In this document: positions 44,082 to 51,218 of the stretch, piece by piece
How the letters are laid out: every line of letters starts with the position of its first letter
Numbering within the stretch: the first letter of the stretch is position 1
NCBI GenBank assembly: GCA_002344975.1
Contig: DDUV01000020.1
Coordinates: 1 to 55,846 of the forward strand
DNA: 55,846 nucleotides
Reading direction: 5' to 3'
Origin: Saprospiraceae bacterium UBA2329
GTDB lineage: Bacteria; Bacteroidota; Bacteroidia; Chitinophagales; Saprospiraceae
Position numbers and translations under genes: made by a program
The notes under the pieces: model-generated
Databases searched by the model: none
What the model was told of the DNA's origin: nothing
What the model saw: the letters and a program-made list of their open reading frames with translations, nothing else

Positions 44082-44750
44082 TCACCCCACCGACCTTTTT
44101 ACCAATTCCATCAGCGCAAAGGACAAAAACAGCGTTTCCTCCTGATCGTTGAGGTTGTCGTTGACAAACTCGAAGGCGCGGGAATTGAGGCCGGGCTTGG
44201 CGGCGGCAGGCAGGTTTCTGGCCGAGATGCTGCCCAATTCGCGGTCTTTGCCGACAACGGGGAGCAGCCCTGCTGTTTCGGCATTGAGGCGGGCCAGCAT
44301 ACTGCCGTCGCGGGCGCTGTAGAGTACGCCGTTTTCTTTGATGGTGCCCAAGGGCTGGTTGTTGAGGATGATCTGAACCTCTTTTCCTTTGAAGCGATAG
44401 ACAAACTCGCGTTCGGCGGTGCGCACATACAGCAGCGCGTTCAGCTTGGACGATACATAGCGCCTGTAGCTGTAGGCCGCCACCGGCTCGTGGTAGATGG
44501 TGGTGAAAACGCCTTTGGCCGTGAGTACGGCGCGCTTTTTCAGCACCCGGTGTACTTGTTCTACTGCAAAAAGGTCGAGTTCCTGTTTGTCTATGGGCGC
44601 CAGCTCGCCGCCGTACTGCGCTATTTCGTCGCGCATTTTCTGGAGGTCGGCTTTCACTTTGCGCTCGTTGGGCTGGAAGTCGGCCATGACGCGCATGAGC
44701 AGGAGCAAACCTACGACGCCAATGAGGGTGATGACAAGGAAAAAGTACAT
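44082..44750 (-). CDS. Membrane-anchored protein of unknown function
   Basis: The protein has 222 residues from the ATG at 44750 (MYFFLVITLIGVVGLLLLM), which gives one N-terminal membrane helix. A longer frame to 44996 reads through the neighbouring gene and is a shadow. After the helix comes a mixed alpha/beta region with a charged helical stretch (about 28-60) and a beta-rich part (about 80-170) containing FVYRFKGKEVQIILNNQPLGTI. I do not recognise the family. It is probably anchored in the cytoplasmic membrane with a single helix. It lies 58 bases downstream of the NqrM-like gene and may share its transcript. Confidence 0.6.
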   Translation of the reverse strand: MYFFLVITLIGVVGLLLLMRVMADFQPNERKVKADLQKMRDEIAQYGGELAPIDKQELDLFAVEQVHRVLKKRAVLTAKGVFTTIYHEPVAAYSYRRYVSSKLNALLYVRTAEREFVYRFKGKEVQIILNNQPLGTIKENGVLYSARDGSMLARLNAETAGLLPVVGKDRELGSISARNLPAAAKPGLNSRAFEFVNDNLNDQEETLFLSFALMELVKRSVG

Positions 44751-44808
44751 GGTTGGAAAGTGTTTACTTTGAGCTGCGAGCCGCGAGTTACGGGCTGTTA
44801 GGAATAGA

Positions 44809-45015
44809 TCAAGCTCTGGCTTCTTCGCCTTTACATTCTTCGCCCGGCATGCGCCCGCACACGGTACACTCTCCGACTTTGTCCTTGAGCATGGGATTGT
44901 TGCTGGCGCAGGTGCCTCTGAATTCTTTACCGGTAACAATATGGCGCAGATTGATGAGTATAAAGCCGATACCGAAAAAGCCGAAGATGACGGCAAACAT
45001 GTAGAGGAATTTCAT
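44809..45015 (-). CDS. NqrM-like small Cys-rich membrane protein
   Basis: This 68-residue protein has one N-terminal membrane helix (about 2-22), followed by a Cys-containing tail: FRGTCASNN, then GECTVCGRMPGEECK. The helix plus K-x-(F/I)-(R/K)-G-(T/S)-C pattern recalls NqrM, the small iron-binding factor for maturation of the Na+-pumping NADH:quinone reductase, and a group of Bacteroidota proteins often named only membrane or secreted protein. No nqr genes are in this window, so a link to Na+-NQR is tentative. The ATG at 45015 is preferred over 45036 because it places the helix directly at the N-terminus. Confidence 0.6.
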   Translation of the reverse strand: MKFLYMFAVIFGFFGIGFILINLRHIVTGKEFRGTCASNNPMLKDKVGECTVCGRMPGEECKGEEARA

Positions 45016-45547
45016 TGCATTTGAATTTGATCGCAAAAGTAAACAAACTTACCAACAACGGCGGCAGCGGAAGGGTTGCGGCGACGACTTCAGTCACCGA
45101 GGATGAACAATGCGAAGTGGTATAACCTGCTTGATAGTAAACATGAAGATGGAATTGCGCTCGGTTAGAAAATATTGTTACTTTTCAGCGGGCCTCCAAA
45201 AGCTACGAGCTATGAGTCACGAGCTATGAGTTTGTTTTCTCGTTCAGAAATTAGATTTTCCATTTTGGGAAAATTCAAAATCTCATCTTGAAAAAAGGCC
45301 ATATTTCATTTTGGGAGATCAAACTCGCGCCACGCCTCGGCGTGGTCGCGGCTCATGGCTTCTTGGGAAAGCCACTGAATAGTCGCGAAAATATTTTTTA
45401 TAAAAATTTTACCCTTGAAAATCAATTACTTGTAAATCACTTCTTTTCATATTTCATTTTTGGCACGATTTCTGGTTGAGTATGTACAGCAAAACAAATT
45501 GCTCATTCATCATCTCATTCATGTTTAACTCTTAAATCTGTTTTACT
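45016..45547. other. Divergent intergenic region with a family 1 repeat
   Basis: The 530 bases between the divergent NqrM-like and DUF3179 genes hold no gene. The centre (45193-45362) is a copy of dispersed repeat family 1. The last 170 bases are AT-rich and presumably hold the DUF3179 promoter, though no perfect TAnnTTTG box with -33 element was found. Confidence 0.5.
45193..45362. repeat. Dispersed intergenic repeat, family 1, copy D
   Basis: It starts with AAAGCTACGAGCTATGAGTCACGAGCTATGAG and ends with the palindrome CCACGCC-tc-GGCGTGG (45330-45345), then TCGCGGCTCATGGCTTC, a reverse copy of its own start. This is the same plan as copies at 229-377 and 20586-20815. Confidence 0.6.
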
Positions 45548-46564
45548 ATGAACACTATTGTCCGTTTTCTCTCGCCGGCGCTCATCGCCCTTCTGGCCAT
45601 TTTCAACACCGCTCACGCGCAGCAAACGCCTGCCGTACCCACGCTCAACGGCTTCCAATTGGTGGACTTAGCGTTGCCTTTGGAGGAAATGTTCATCGGA
45701 GGTCCATCGCGGGAAAGCATCAAATCCATTGACAAGCCGGAGTTCTCGGCTGCCAAAGACGATGACTTCCTCGCCGCCAACGACCTCGTGATCGGCATTA
45801 CTTTCAACGGCGTCACCAAGGCTTATCCCGCCCGCATCCTCAACCACCACGAGGTCGTCAACGACCGCTTCGGCGACAAGTCGGTGGCCGTTACTTACTC
45901 GCCGCTCACCGGCACCGCCATTGCTTACCTCGCCGATGTGGATGGCGAAACGCGCAAGTTTGGCGTCTCCGGCTTGGTGTACAACAACAACTCTCTGTTT
46001 TTCGACACCAAAACCGAGTCGCTCTGGGCGCAGGTGTTGGGTCAGGGAGTAGCCGGCGCCGCTTCCGGCCAAATGCTGGAGCAACTGCCCGCCACCTGGA
46101 CTACCTGGAACAACTGGAAAGGTCAGAACCCCAACACGCTGGTACTCAACCGCAATACCGGCCATGAGGTGGACTACGCCGTCAATCCTTACGAGGGTTT
46201 TGAAACCACTCGCGGCCTGCGCTACCCGATCAACAAAGTGAACAAAATGATGCCGCTGAAAGAGCGCGTAGTCGGTGTAGAAGTCAACGGTACTTTCCGC
46301 GCTTACCCGATGTTTGTGCTCCAAATGGAAAACCGCCCGCTCATTGCCGACACGTTCAACGGCGTGGAACTGCTCATCCGCTACGACAAGGAAAGCAAAA
46401 CCGTCTTGGTGACCAACATCAAAGGCGAGGTGTATCCCAGCGTCACAGGCTACTGGTACTCTTGGTACGCTTTCCACCCCGAAACGGATGTGTTTATGCT
46501 CAACGACGGCAAAAACAACCGCAAACCGGGCGAAGTCACCATCACCACCGCTTCGATTCAGTGA
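45548..46564 (+). CDS. Exported DUF3179 domain protein
   Basis: This 338-residue protein has a Sec signal peptide (MNTIVRFLSPALIALLAIFNTAHA, cleavage near residue 24). The rest is a DUF3179 domain: YPARILNHHEVVND (about 93-106), the segment VTYSPLTGTAIAYL (about 114-127) and FGVSGLVYNNNSLFFDTKTESLWAQ (about 139-163). Many DUF3179 proteins have CPLC where this one has SPLT, so both Cys of that motif are absent. The function of the family is unknown; the export signal puts this member in the periplasm or outside. It is transcribed alone and ends at a good terminator. Confidence 0.85.
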   Translation: MNTIVRFLSPALIALLAIFNTAHAQQTPAVPTLNGFQLVDLALPLEEMFIGGPSRESIKSIDKPEFSAAKDDDFLAANDLVIGITFNGVTKAYPARILNHHEVVNDRFGDKSVAVTYSPLTGTAIAYLADVDGETRKFGVSGLVYNNNSLFFDTKTESLWAQVLGQGVAGAASGQMLEQLPATWTTWNNWKGQNPNTLVLNRNTGHEVDYAVNPYEGFETTRGLRYPINKVNKMMPLKERVVGVEVNGTFRAYPMFVLQMENRPLIADTFNGVELLIRYDKESKTVLVTNIKGEVYPSVTGYWYSWYAFHPETDVFMLNDGKNNRKPGEVTITTASIQ

Positions 46565-46613
46565 TGATTTTAATCTGATCGTCAAGATATTACATACAAC
46601 CAACGCGCTTTGG

Positions 46614-46646
46614 CCGGGCACTCCTTGCGAGTGTCCGGTCTTTTTT
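46614..46646 (+). terminator. Rho-independent terminator after the DUF3179 gene
   Basis: CCGGGCACTC (46614-46623) pairs with GAGTGTCCGG (46629-46638), with one G-U pair and a 5-nt loop, followed by TCTTTTTT. It stands between convergent genes. Confidence 0.85.
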
Positions 46647-46650
46647 GTTA

Positions 46651-47514
46651 TTAAGATTTCAATAGCCCCAGCAAATACTCCCCATACCCACTTTTAAGAT
46701 ACTTATGCCCCAGCCGCTCCAACTCTGCCGCATCAATAAAGCCCATATCGTAGGCGACCTCCTCAATGCAACCGATTTTCAGGCCCTGCCGGTCTTCGAT
46801 GACTTCGATGAACTGACCGGCCTGCATCAGCGACTTGTGCGTGCCCGTGTCCAACCAGGCAATGCCCCGGCCCAATACCTCCACATGCAGGCGGCCCATT
46901 TCTAAATAATGCTTGTTCACATCGGTGATCTCGTATTCGCCGCGCGGGCTGGGTTGCAGGTTTTTGGAAATTTCAACCACTTGATTATCATAAAAATAGA
47001 GGCCCGGCACAGCGTAGTTGGACTTTGGTCTGGCGGGTTTTTCTTCGATGGAAACCGCTTTGAAACTGCCGTCGAATTCTACCACGCCGTAGCGCTCCGG
47101 GTCGGCCACCTGATAGGCGAAGATGACGCCGCCATCGGGGTTGACGCTGTTGCGGAGTTGCTCGCTGAGGCCGTTGCCGTAAAAAATATTGTCGCCCAGA
47201 ATAAGCGCGGCGCTGTCGGAACCGATAAAATCCGCCCCCAAAACGAATGCCTGTGCCAGCCCGTTGGGAACGTACTGCGGCACATACGAGAAATGGCAGC
47301 CTATTTCGCTGCCGTCGCCGAGCAGTTTTTCAAAATGCGGCAGATCGTGCGGGGTAGAAATGAAGAGAATATCGCGGATGCCCGCCGACATCAGGGTCGA
47401 AAGCGGGTAATAAATCATGGGCTTGTCGTACACCGGCATCAGTTGTTTGCTGACGGCGAGGGTGAGTGGGTAAAGCCGGGTGCCAAGGCCGCCGGCGAGG
47501 ATGATTCCTTTCAT
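46651..47514 (-). CDS. rmlA: Glucose-1-phosphate thymidylyltransferase
   Basis: This 287-residue enzyme joins glucose 1-phosphate and dTTP to make dTDP-glucose, the first step of dTDP-rhamnose synthesis. The start MKGIILAGGLGTRLYPLT holds the nucleotide-binding loop (GGxGTRLxPxT), followed by KPMIYYPLSTLM and later LGDNIFYG (about 109-116) and WLDTGTH (about 221-227). Frame ATGs upstream to 47550 add residues that family members lack. No rmlB, C or D gene lies next to it, which is unusual because these genes are commonly clustered. Confidence 0.93.
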   Translation of the reverse strand: MKGIILAGGLGTRLYPLTLAVSKQLMPVYDKPMIYYPLSTLMSAGIRDILFISTPHDLPHFEKLLGDGSEIGCHFSYVPQYVPNGLAQAFVLGADFIGSDSAALILGDNIFYGNGLSEQLRNSVNPDGGVIFAYQVADPERYGVVEFDGSFKAVSIEEKPARPKSNYAVPGLYFYDNQVVEISKNLQPSPRGEYEITDVNKHYLEMGRLHVEVLGRGIAWLDTGTHKSLMQAGQFIEVIEDRQGLKIGCIEEVAYDMGFIDAAELERLGHKYLKSGYGEYLLGLLKS

Positions 47515-47564
47515 AATGGCGCTCATTTTTGAGGCCGCGAAGATAATCAAAAACGCTCAGAGGG

Positions 47565-47978
47565 CTACAATCGGGTGACTGTGAGCGTGATGCGGTAGTC
47601 TTTTTGAGCAATCGGATTTTGCAGGGTGGGGTAGGGGCTTACCTCGCCGAGTGAAAACAAGTAGCCGCCGAGTGCGATGCGGTTGTTCTCTCCTGCGGTC
47701 GCCAACAAAATGGTGTGACTTGCTCCTTCAATTTCAACAGAAAGTTCCACCACGGCCATGCCGGCCCAAACGCATATCGCATCAGACGGACATCTGGAAT
47801 CGGAAATTACCTTTGTAAAAGAGACACTTACGTCGCATTCCGAGCAATCGTACTGAAAGCCGGGCCTCAATAAAAAGGGTGCGCCCAGATCGAACGGATC
47901 AATTTTGATGCGGGATTCATCGCAGGAAAAGGCGCTTGTCAGGAGTACCAGAGCGAAGAGGGAAAAAGAAGTTTTCAT
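47565..47978 (-). CDS. Small lipoprotein of unknown function
   Basis: This 137-residue protein has a signal peptide with a lipobox ending at Cys19 (LTSAFSC), so it is lipid-anchored. The mature part is beta-rich. It carries four further Cys, including an SRCPSDAICVWAG segment (about 61-73) that recurs in small Bacteroidota lipoproteins. I know no function. It lies 50 bases upstream of rmlA and 34 bases downstream of the GSCFA gene on the same strand and may be co-transcribed with either. Confidence 0.65.
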   Translation of the reverse strand: MKTSFSLFALVLLTSAFSCDESRIKIDPFDLGAPFLLRPGFQYDCSECDVSVSFTKVISDSRCPSDAICVWAGMAVVELSVEIEGASHTILLATAGENNRIALGGYLFSLGEVSPYPTLQNPIAQKDYRITLTVTRL

Positions 47979-48012
47979 AGCTTTTTTTGTCGAAAGACGT
48001 CAAGGCAAGGCC

Positions 48013-48996
48013 TCAGGGTTGGTTGTTTTTTAATATCTGTTCTTTCTCTTTGACAAAATTGAGAAACGGATGCTCTTTCTCTATTGCATCCATTTCGAGC
48101 AACAGTTTTTCTACAAACCGGCGGTGCGGCTCCGAATCCGGATGGAAGGGGCGATGGGCTGCGGCCTCGGCTATTTTATGGACAGACAATACCAATTGCC
48201 GGGTTTGCGGACTGAAATGGCTGTCGGAAAAGCGCTCCCAGATGTAATCCACTGCTGCCGGAGACGGGTGAATCATGTCTCGGTCGTAAAAACGGTAGTC
48301 GCGCAGGTCGTCCATCATCAGCTCAAAAGCCGGGAAATAGTGTGCAAAAGAAAGGCGGCGACAGAGTTCTTCCACCGCCAGCAAAAGGGTGGCCTTGCTG
48401 CGTTGATTTTCGATAAAACCGTCTCGCAAATGCCGCACCGGACTGACACTGAGGAGGATGTGCAACTGGGGCTGCGCTCGCTGTAACTGCTCAAAAACCG
48501 GCAGCAGCAGATCAACTACTTCTTGGACACTCAATCGGTAACGCTCGAAGGCCGTTCCCGGCAATTTGTGGCAATTGGCTACGATGCGGCGTTCTTCTTT
48601 CCATACAAAAGCATTGGCCGTGCCCAGCGTTATCAGCAGGCGGTCGGCGCGGTGCAGGGCTTCCGACCCCTCGTGCAGCGCCTCGTTGATGTTGTGCAGG
48701 GTCTGTTCTCTGTTGGGCGCACTCAGCCTTCCGTGATGATCGAAACTGTGCCAAATGCCCTGATTTTCAAACAGATCATCGGCCGTGTAAGGGCGGTTTT
48801 CCCAAAGGCGTTCCAGCGTGTATGCTATGGAAGCGGGGTTGTAAAGAATGCCGAACGGATTGACGAGGGCTTTGAATTTGGACGCCTGCAAACGTCCGCC
48901 GATGTGTTCGGCAAAACAGGAACCGAGGGCAAGGATATCATTGTAATGTGATATACCTGCCGAGGAGATTTCAGGCGTAAAAACTGTTCTAAACAT
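48013..48996 (-). CDS. GSCFA domain protein
   Basis: This 327-residue protein starts at the ATG at 48996 (MFRTVFTPE). The name-giving motif GSCFAEHIG is at about 25-33. Further typical segments are NPFGILYNPASI (about 48-59), LGTANAFVW (about 124-132), SVSPVRHLRDGF (about 192-203) and DMIHPSPAAVDYIW (about 247-260), the last giving the His-containing motif of an SGNH-like hydrolase fold. GSCFA proteins are common in Bacteroidota, but their substrate is not established. It is cytoplasmic, with no signal peptide. A tRNA-Cys with its own promoter lies just upstream on the same strand. Confidence 0.85.
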   Translation of the reverse strand: MFRTVFTPEISSAGISHYNDILALGSCFAEHIGGRLQASKFKALVNPFGILYNPASIAYTLERLWENRPYTADDLFENQGIWHSFDHHGRLSAPNREQTLHNINEALHEGSEALHRADRLLITLGTANAFVWKEERRIVANCHKLPGTAFERYRLSVQEVVDLLLPVFEQLQRAQPQLHILLSVSPVRHLRDGFIENQRSKATLLLAVEELCRRLSFAHYFPAFELMMDDLRDYRFYDRDMIHPSPAAVDYIWERFSDSHFSPQTRQLVLSVHKIAEAAAHRPFHPDSEPHRRFVEKLLLEMDAIEKEHPFLNFVKEKEQILKNNQP

Positions 48997-49061
48997 GGCA
49001 TTGCGTAAAAAGAAAATAGCGCAAACAATTGACAAGCAACTATTTACGCTATTTCAGGTGG

Positions 49062-49132
49062 AGGTCGCGAGCGGATTCGAACCGCTGTACAAGGTTTTGC
49101 AGACCTTTGCCTAGCCACTCGGCCACGCGACC
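49062..49132 (-). tRNA. tRNA-Cys (anticodon GCA)
   Basis: On the minus strand GGTCGCG (from 49132) pairs with CGCGACC (ending at 49063). The anticodon GCA lies in AGGTCTGCAAAACCT, and the D arm and the T loop GGTTCGAATCC are present. CCA is not encoded. Confidence 0.93.
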
Positions 49133-49146
49133 GCGATTTGGGACGG

Positions 49147-49178
49147 CAAAGATAAACGTTTTCTCTTTGCCGCGCCAA
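49147..49178 (-). promoter_or_regulatory. Promoter of tRNA-Cys
   Basis: Minus strand: TTG at 49178-49176 and TATCTTTG at 49154-49147, 21 bases apart, 15 bases upstream of the tRNA 5' end. The GSCFA gene 66 bases downstream of the tRNA could be read through from it. Confidence 0.7.
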
Positions 49179-49206
49179 ATCGGGTGAAAAACTTTTGTAA
49201 AAAAAA

Positions 49207-50022
49207 TTATCCGGCCTGGTGCAGGTGGATGTCCATTTGACGGAACGGAATGCTCAGCCCCGCTTTGTCAAAGGCTTTTTTAACTTCCTCATTCATGTAA
49301 AAGAAGGTGTTCCAATAGTCGCCGCTTTTGCAAAACGGCCTCGATGCCAGCACCACGGAGTCATTGGCCCATTGAGCTACCACTACGCCGTAGCCGGGTT
49401 CGTCCAAGATATAAGGACAGTTTTTGGCTACCGACAAAATGACCTCACGCGCTTTGTCAATATCGGTTTGGTAGCTGATGGGGAAGCTGAATTCTACCCC
49501 GATGATGCCCTGCCCGGAAATATTGGTGATGATGTTGCTCGTAACGACGGCATTGGGAATGATGATGTGTTTGTTGTCTAAGGTTTGCAACACCGTGTTG
49601 AACACCTGAATTTCCTTCACCGTGCCCGTTTGGCCGCCGCCGATGGTCACGAGGTCGCCCACTTTGTACGGTTTGAAAACGAGGATGAGTACGCCGCTGG
49701 CAAAATGCGCCAGACCGCCTTGCAGTGCAGTACCGACAGCAAAGGCCAATGCGGTAAAAATGGCCACAAATGAGGTGGTCTCAATGCCGAACATGCGGGC
49801 CACGGAAAGCAGCACTAAAATTTTGAGCCCCACAGCTACCAACGAAGACAAAAAGCGGACGACCGAGGCCTCCATTTTGTTTTTCTCCATCGCTACGCGG
49901 AGCAAATGCGCCACACGCCCGGTGATCCAGAACCCAATGACGAGGGTGAGCAGTGCGCCCAACACATTGGGCAGGTAGGCTGTAGCCATTTCCGATAGTT
50001 TGCCAAAGTCTAAAAAGTCCAT
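49207..50022 (-). CDS. Small-conductance mechanosensitive channel (MscS family)
   Basis: The protein has 271 residues with three membrane helices (about 15-35, 55-80 and 85-115), the usual MscS core. The pore helix is GTALQGGLAHFASGVLIL (about 96-113), rich in Gly/Ala as required for helix packing. The Sm-like beta domain follows with VGDLVTIGGGQTGTVKEIQ (about 121-139), and a C-terminal alpha/beta domain ends the protein. It opens under membrane tension to release solutes on osmotic downshock. The start is the only good ATG. Confidence 0.92.
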   Translation of the reverse strand: MDFLDFGKLSEMATAYLPNVLGALLTLVIGFWITGRVAHLLRVAMEKNKMEASVVRFLSSLVAVGLKILVLLSVARMFGIETTSFVAIFTALAFAVGTALQGGLAHFASGVLILVFKPYKVGDLVTIGGGQTGTVKEIQVFNTVLQTLDNKHIIIPNAVVTSNIITNISGQGIIGVEFSFPISYQTDIDKAREVILSVAKNCPYILDEPGYGVVVAQWANDSVVLASRPFCKSGDYWNTFFYMNEEVKKAFDKAGLSIPFRQMDIHLHQAG

Positions 50023-50075
50023 GATAAGCCTTGTGTTTTGATGAGTGAATATGATTTAGAAGCCGGCTGCTTCAT

Positions 50076-50105
50076 TTGGTCACTAAGATACAAACATTAA
50101 CTTTG
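50076..50105 (+). promoter_or_regulatory. Promoter of recX
   Basis: TTG (50076-50078) and TAACTTTG (50098-50105) are separated by 19 bases, a very good match to the Bacteroidota consensus, 17 bases before the recX ATG. Confidence 0.75.
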
Positions 50106-50122
50106 TTGCCGCTTTTAGAAAC

Positions 50123-50605
50123 ATGAAAAACAGTACGCCCAAATATCTCACGCTGGACGAAGCCTTGGCCAAGGCTCGCCGGTACTGCGCTTTTCAGGAG
50201 CGTTGCCACAGCGAAATGCGCAGTAAACTCATTGAGTGGGGCGTGTATGGCGACCGGTTGGAGGAGGTAATGGCCGATCTGGTTTCTGAAAATTTTTTGA
50301 ACGAAGAGCGCTTTGCCTGTACTTTTGCCCGGGGCAAGTTTCGCATGAAAAGCTGGGGCCGCAACCGCATCGTGCAGGAACTGCGCGCCCGCCGGGTGTC
50401 GGATTATTGCATCCGAAAAGGTTTGCAGGAAATTGAAGAGGCCGAATATCTGGCCGAGTTGGAAAGGCTGCTGCTCAAAAAACAGGCAGAACTCTCCGAG
50501 CCGGATACCTTCCAACGGCGGGCCAAACTGATGCGCTTCGCCCTGCAACGAGGATTTGAACAGGAATTGATTTCGGGCGCTTTGGATTCCATTCAGGCCG
50601 GCTAG
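50123..50605 (+). CDS. recX: Regulatory protein RecX
   Basis: This 160-residue helical protein is made of RecX repeats of three-helix type (SEMRSKLIEWGV, LVSENFLNEERFACTFARGKFRMKSWG, ELRARRVSDYCI and so on, about 30-95). RecX binds RecA filaments and limits RecA activity in the cytoplasm. recA is not adjacent here. The gene has its own promoter and is followed by a perfect 16-bp inverted repeat that may end the transcript. Confidence 0.88.
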   Translation: MKNSTPKYLTLDEALAKARRYCAFQERCHSEMRSKLIEWGVYGDRLEEVMADLVSENFLNEERFACTFARGKFRMKSWGRNRIVQELRARRVSDYCIRKGLQEIEEAEYLAELERLLLKKQAELSEPDTFQRRAKLMRFALQRGFEQELISGALDSIQAG

Positions 50606-50672
50606 TGAAGGGGTGACTCTGTCGGAGTAGCGCCTCGTAGTCACCCCTTCACTACGCGCAGAAACTTAAAAA
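50600..50672. repeat. Dispersed repeat, family 2, copy 2, with perfect inverted repeat
   Basis: TAGTGAAGGGGTGACT (50603-50618) is the exact reverse complement of AGTCACCCCTTCACTA (50639-50654), with a 20-nt loop. It overlaps the recX stop region. The right part continues CGCGCAGAAACTTAAAAAAAAC, so on the plus strand it could work as a weak terminator. It resembles 43978-44058. Confidence 0.6.
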
Positions 50673-50789
50673 AAACATAGGGCACTTCATAGAACGCTCT
50701 TATTTGGCAATCAGTAAATCAGCACAACTTGTCCCGATGACGCAGAGCCTGTTCCGATGGACGAAGGGAATCGGAAAAATATTACTACC

Positions 50790-51212
50790 ATGTCCACTCA
50801 AAAAACAGAAACCAACAAAGCGCCTCAGCCCGTAGGCGCATATCCGCACGCACGCCGGGCGGGCAATCTGCTGTTCCTCTCCGGCATTGGTCCCCGCGAC
50901 CCCGAAACGAACGGCATTCCGGGCCTGGAACGCAGCGCTATGGGCAATTTTACGGAGTTCGACTTCGAGGCGCAGTGCCACTCGGTGTTTCGCAATGTGC
51001 GCGCCGTGCTCGAAGCGGCGGGCGCCCGCTGGGAAGACTTGGTGGACGTCACCGTCTTTTTGGTCAATATGCAGCGCGACTTCCATATCTACAACCGCAT
51101 CTACGCCGAGTATTTCAAAGACCACCAGCCCTGCCGCACCACAGTAGCCATCACTGCGCTGCCCACGCCGATAGCGATTGAGCTGAAGTGTATTGCGTAT
51201 TTGGGAGAGTAG
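50790..51212 (+). CDS. RidA (YjgF/YER057c/UK114) family protein
   Basis: The protein has 140 residues from the ATG at 50790; an in-frame ATG at 50757 gives an N-terminal extension that the family lacks. The trimeric RidA core is seen in FLSGIGPRDP (about 29-38), NVRAVLEAAGARWEDLVDVTVFL (about 69-91) and the substrate-binding Arg116 in CRTTVAITALP, with E131 late in the protein. The GAYPHARRAGNLLFLSG start and the insert NGIPGLE resemble 2-aminomuconate deaminase-type members, rather than the general enamine deaminase. It is likely cytoplasmic and hydrolyses an enamine or imine intermediate; the substrate is not certain. Confidence 0.85.
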   Translation: MSTQKTETNKAPQPVGAYPHARRAGNLLFLSGIGPRDPETNGIPGLERSAMGNFTEFDFEAQCHSVFRNVRAVLEAAGARWEDLVDVTVFLVNMQRDFHIYNRIYAEYFKDHQPCRTTVAITALPTPIAIELKCIAYLGE

Positions 51213-51218
51213 AAATCC

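Noticed and set aside
43947..44801. 284-codon plus-strand frame with export-like features
   Set aside because: It is antisense to the 222-residue membrane protein gene; its translation is low in complexity and lacks a plausible start.
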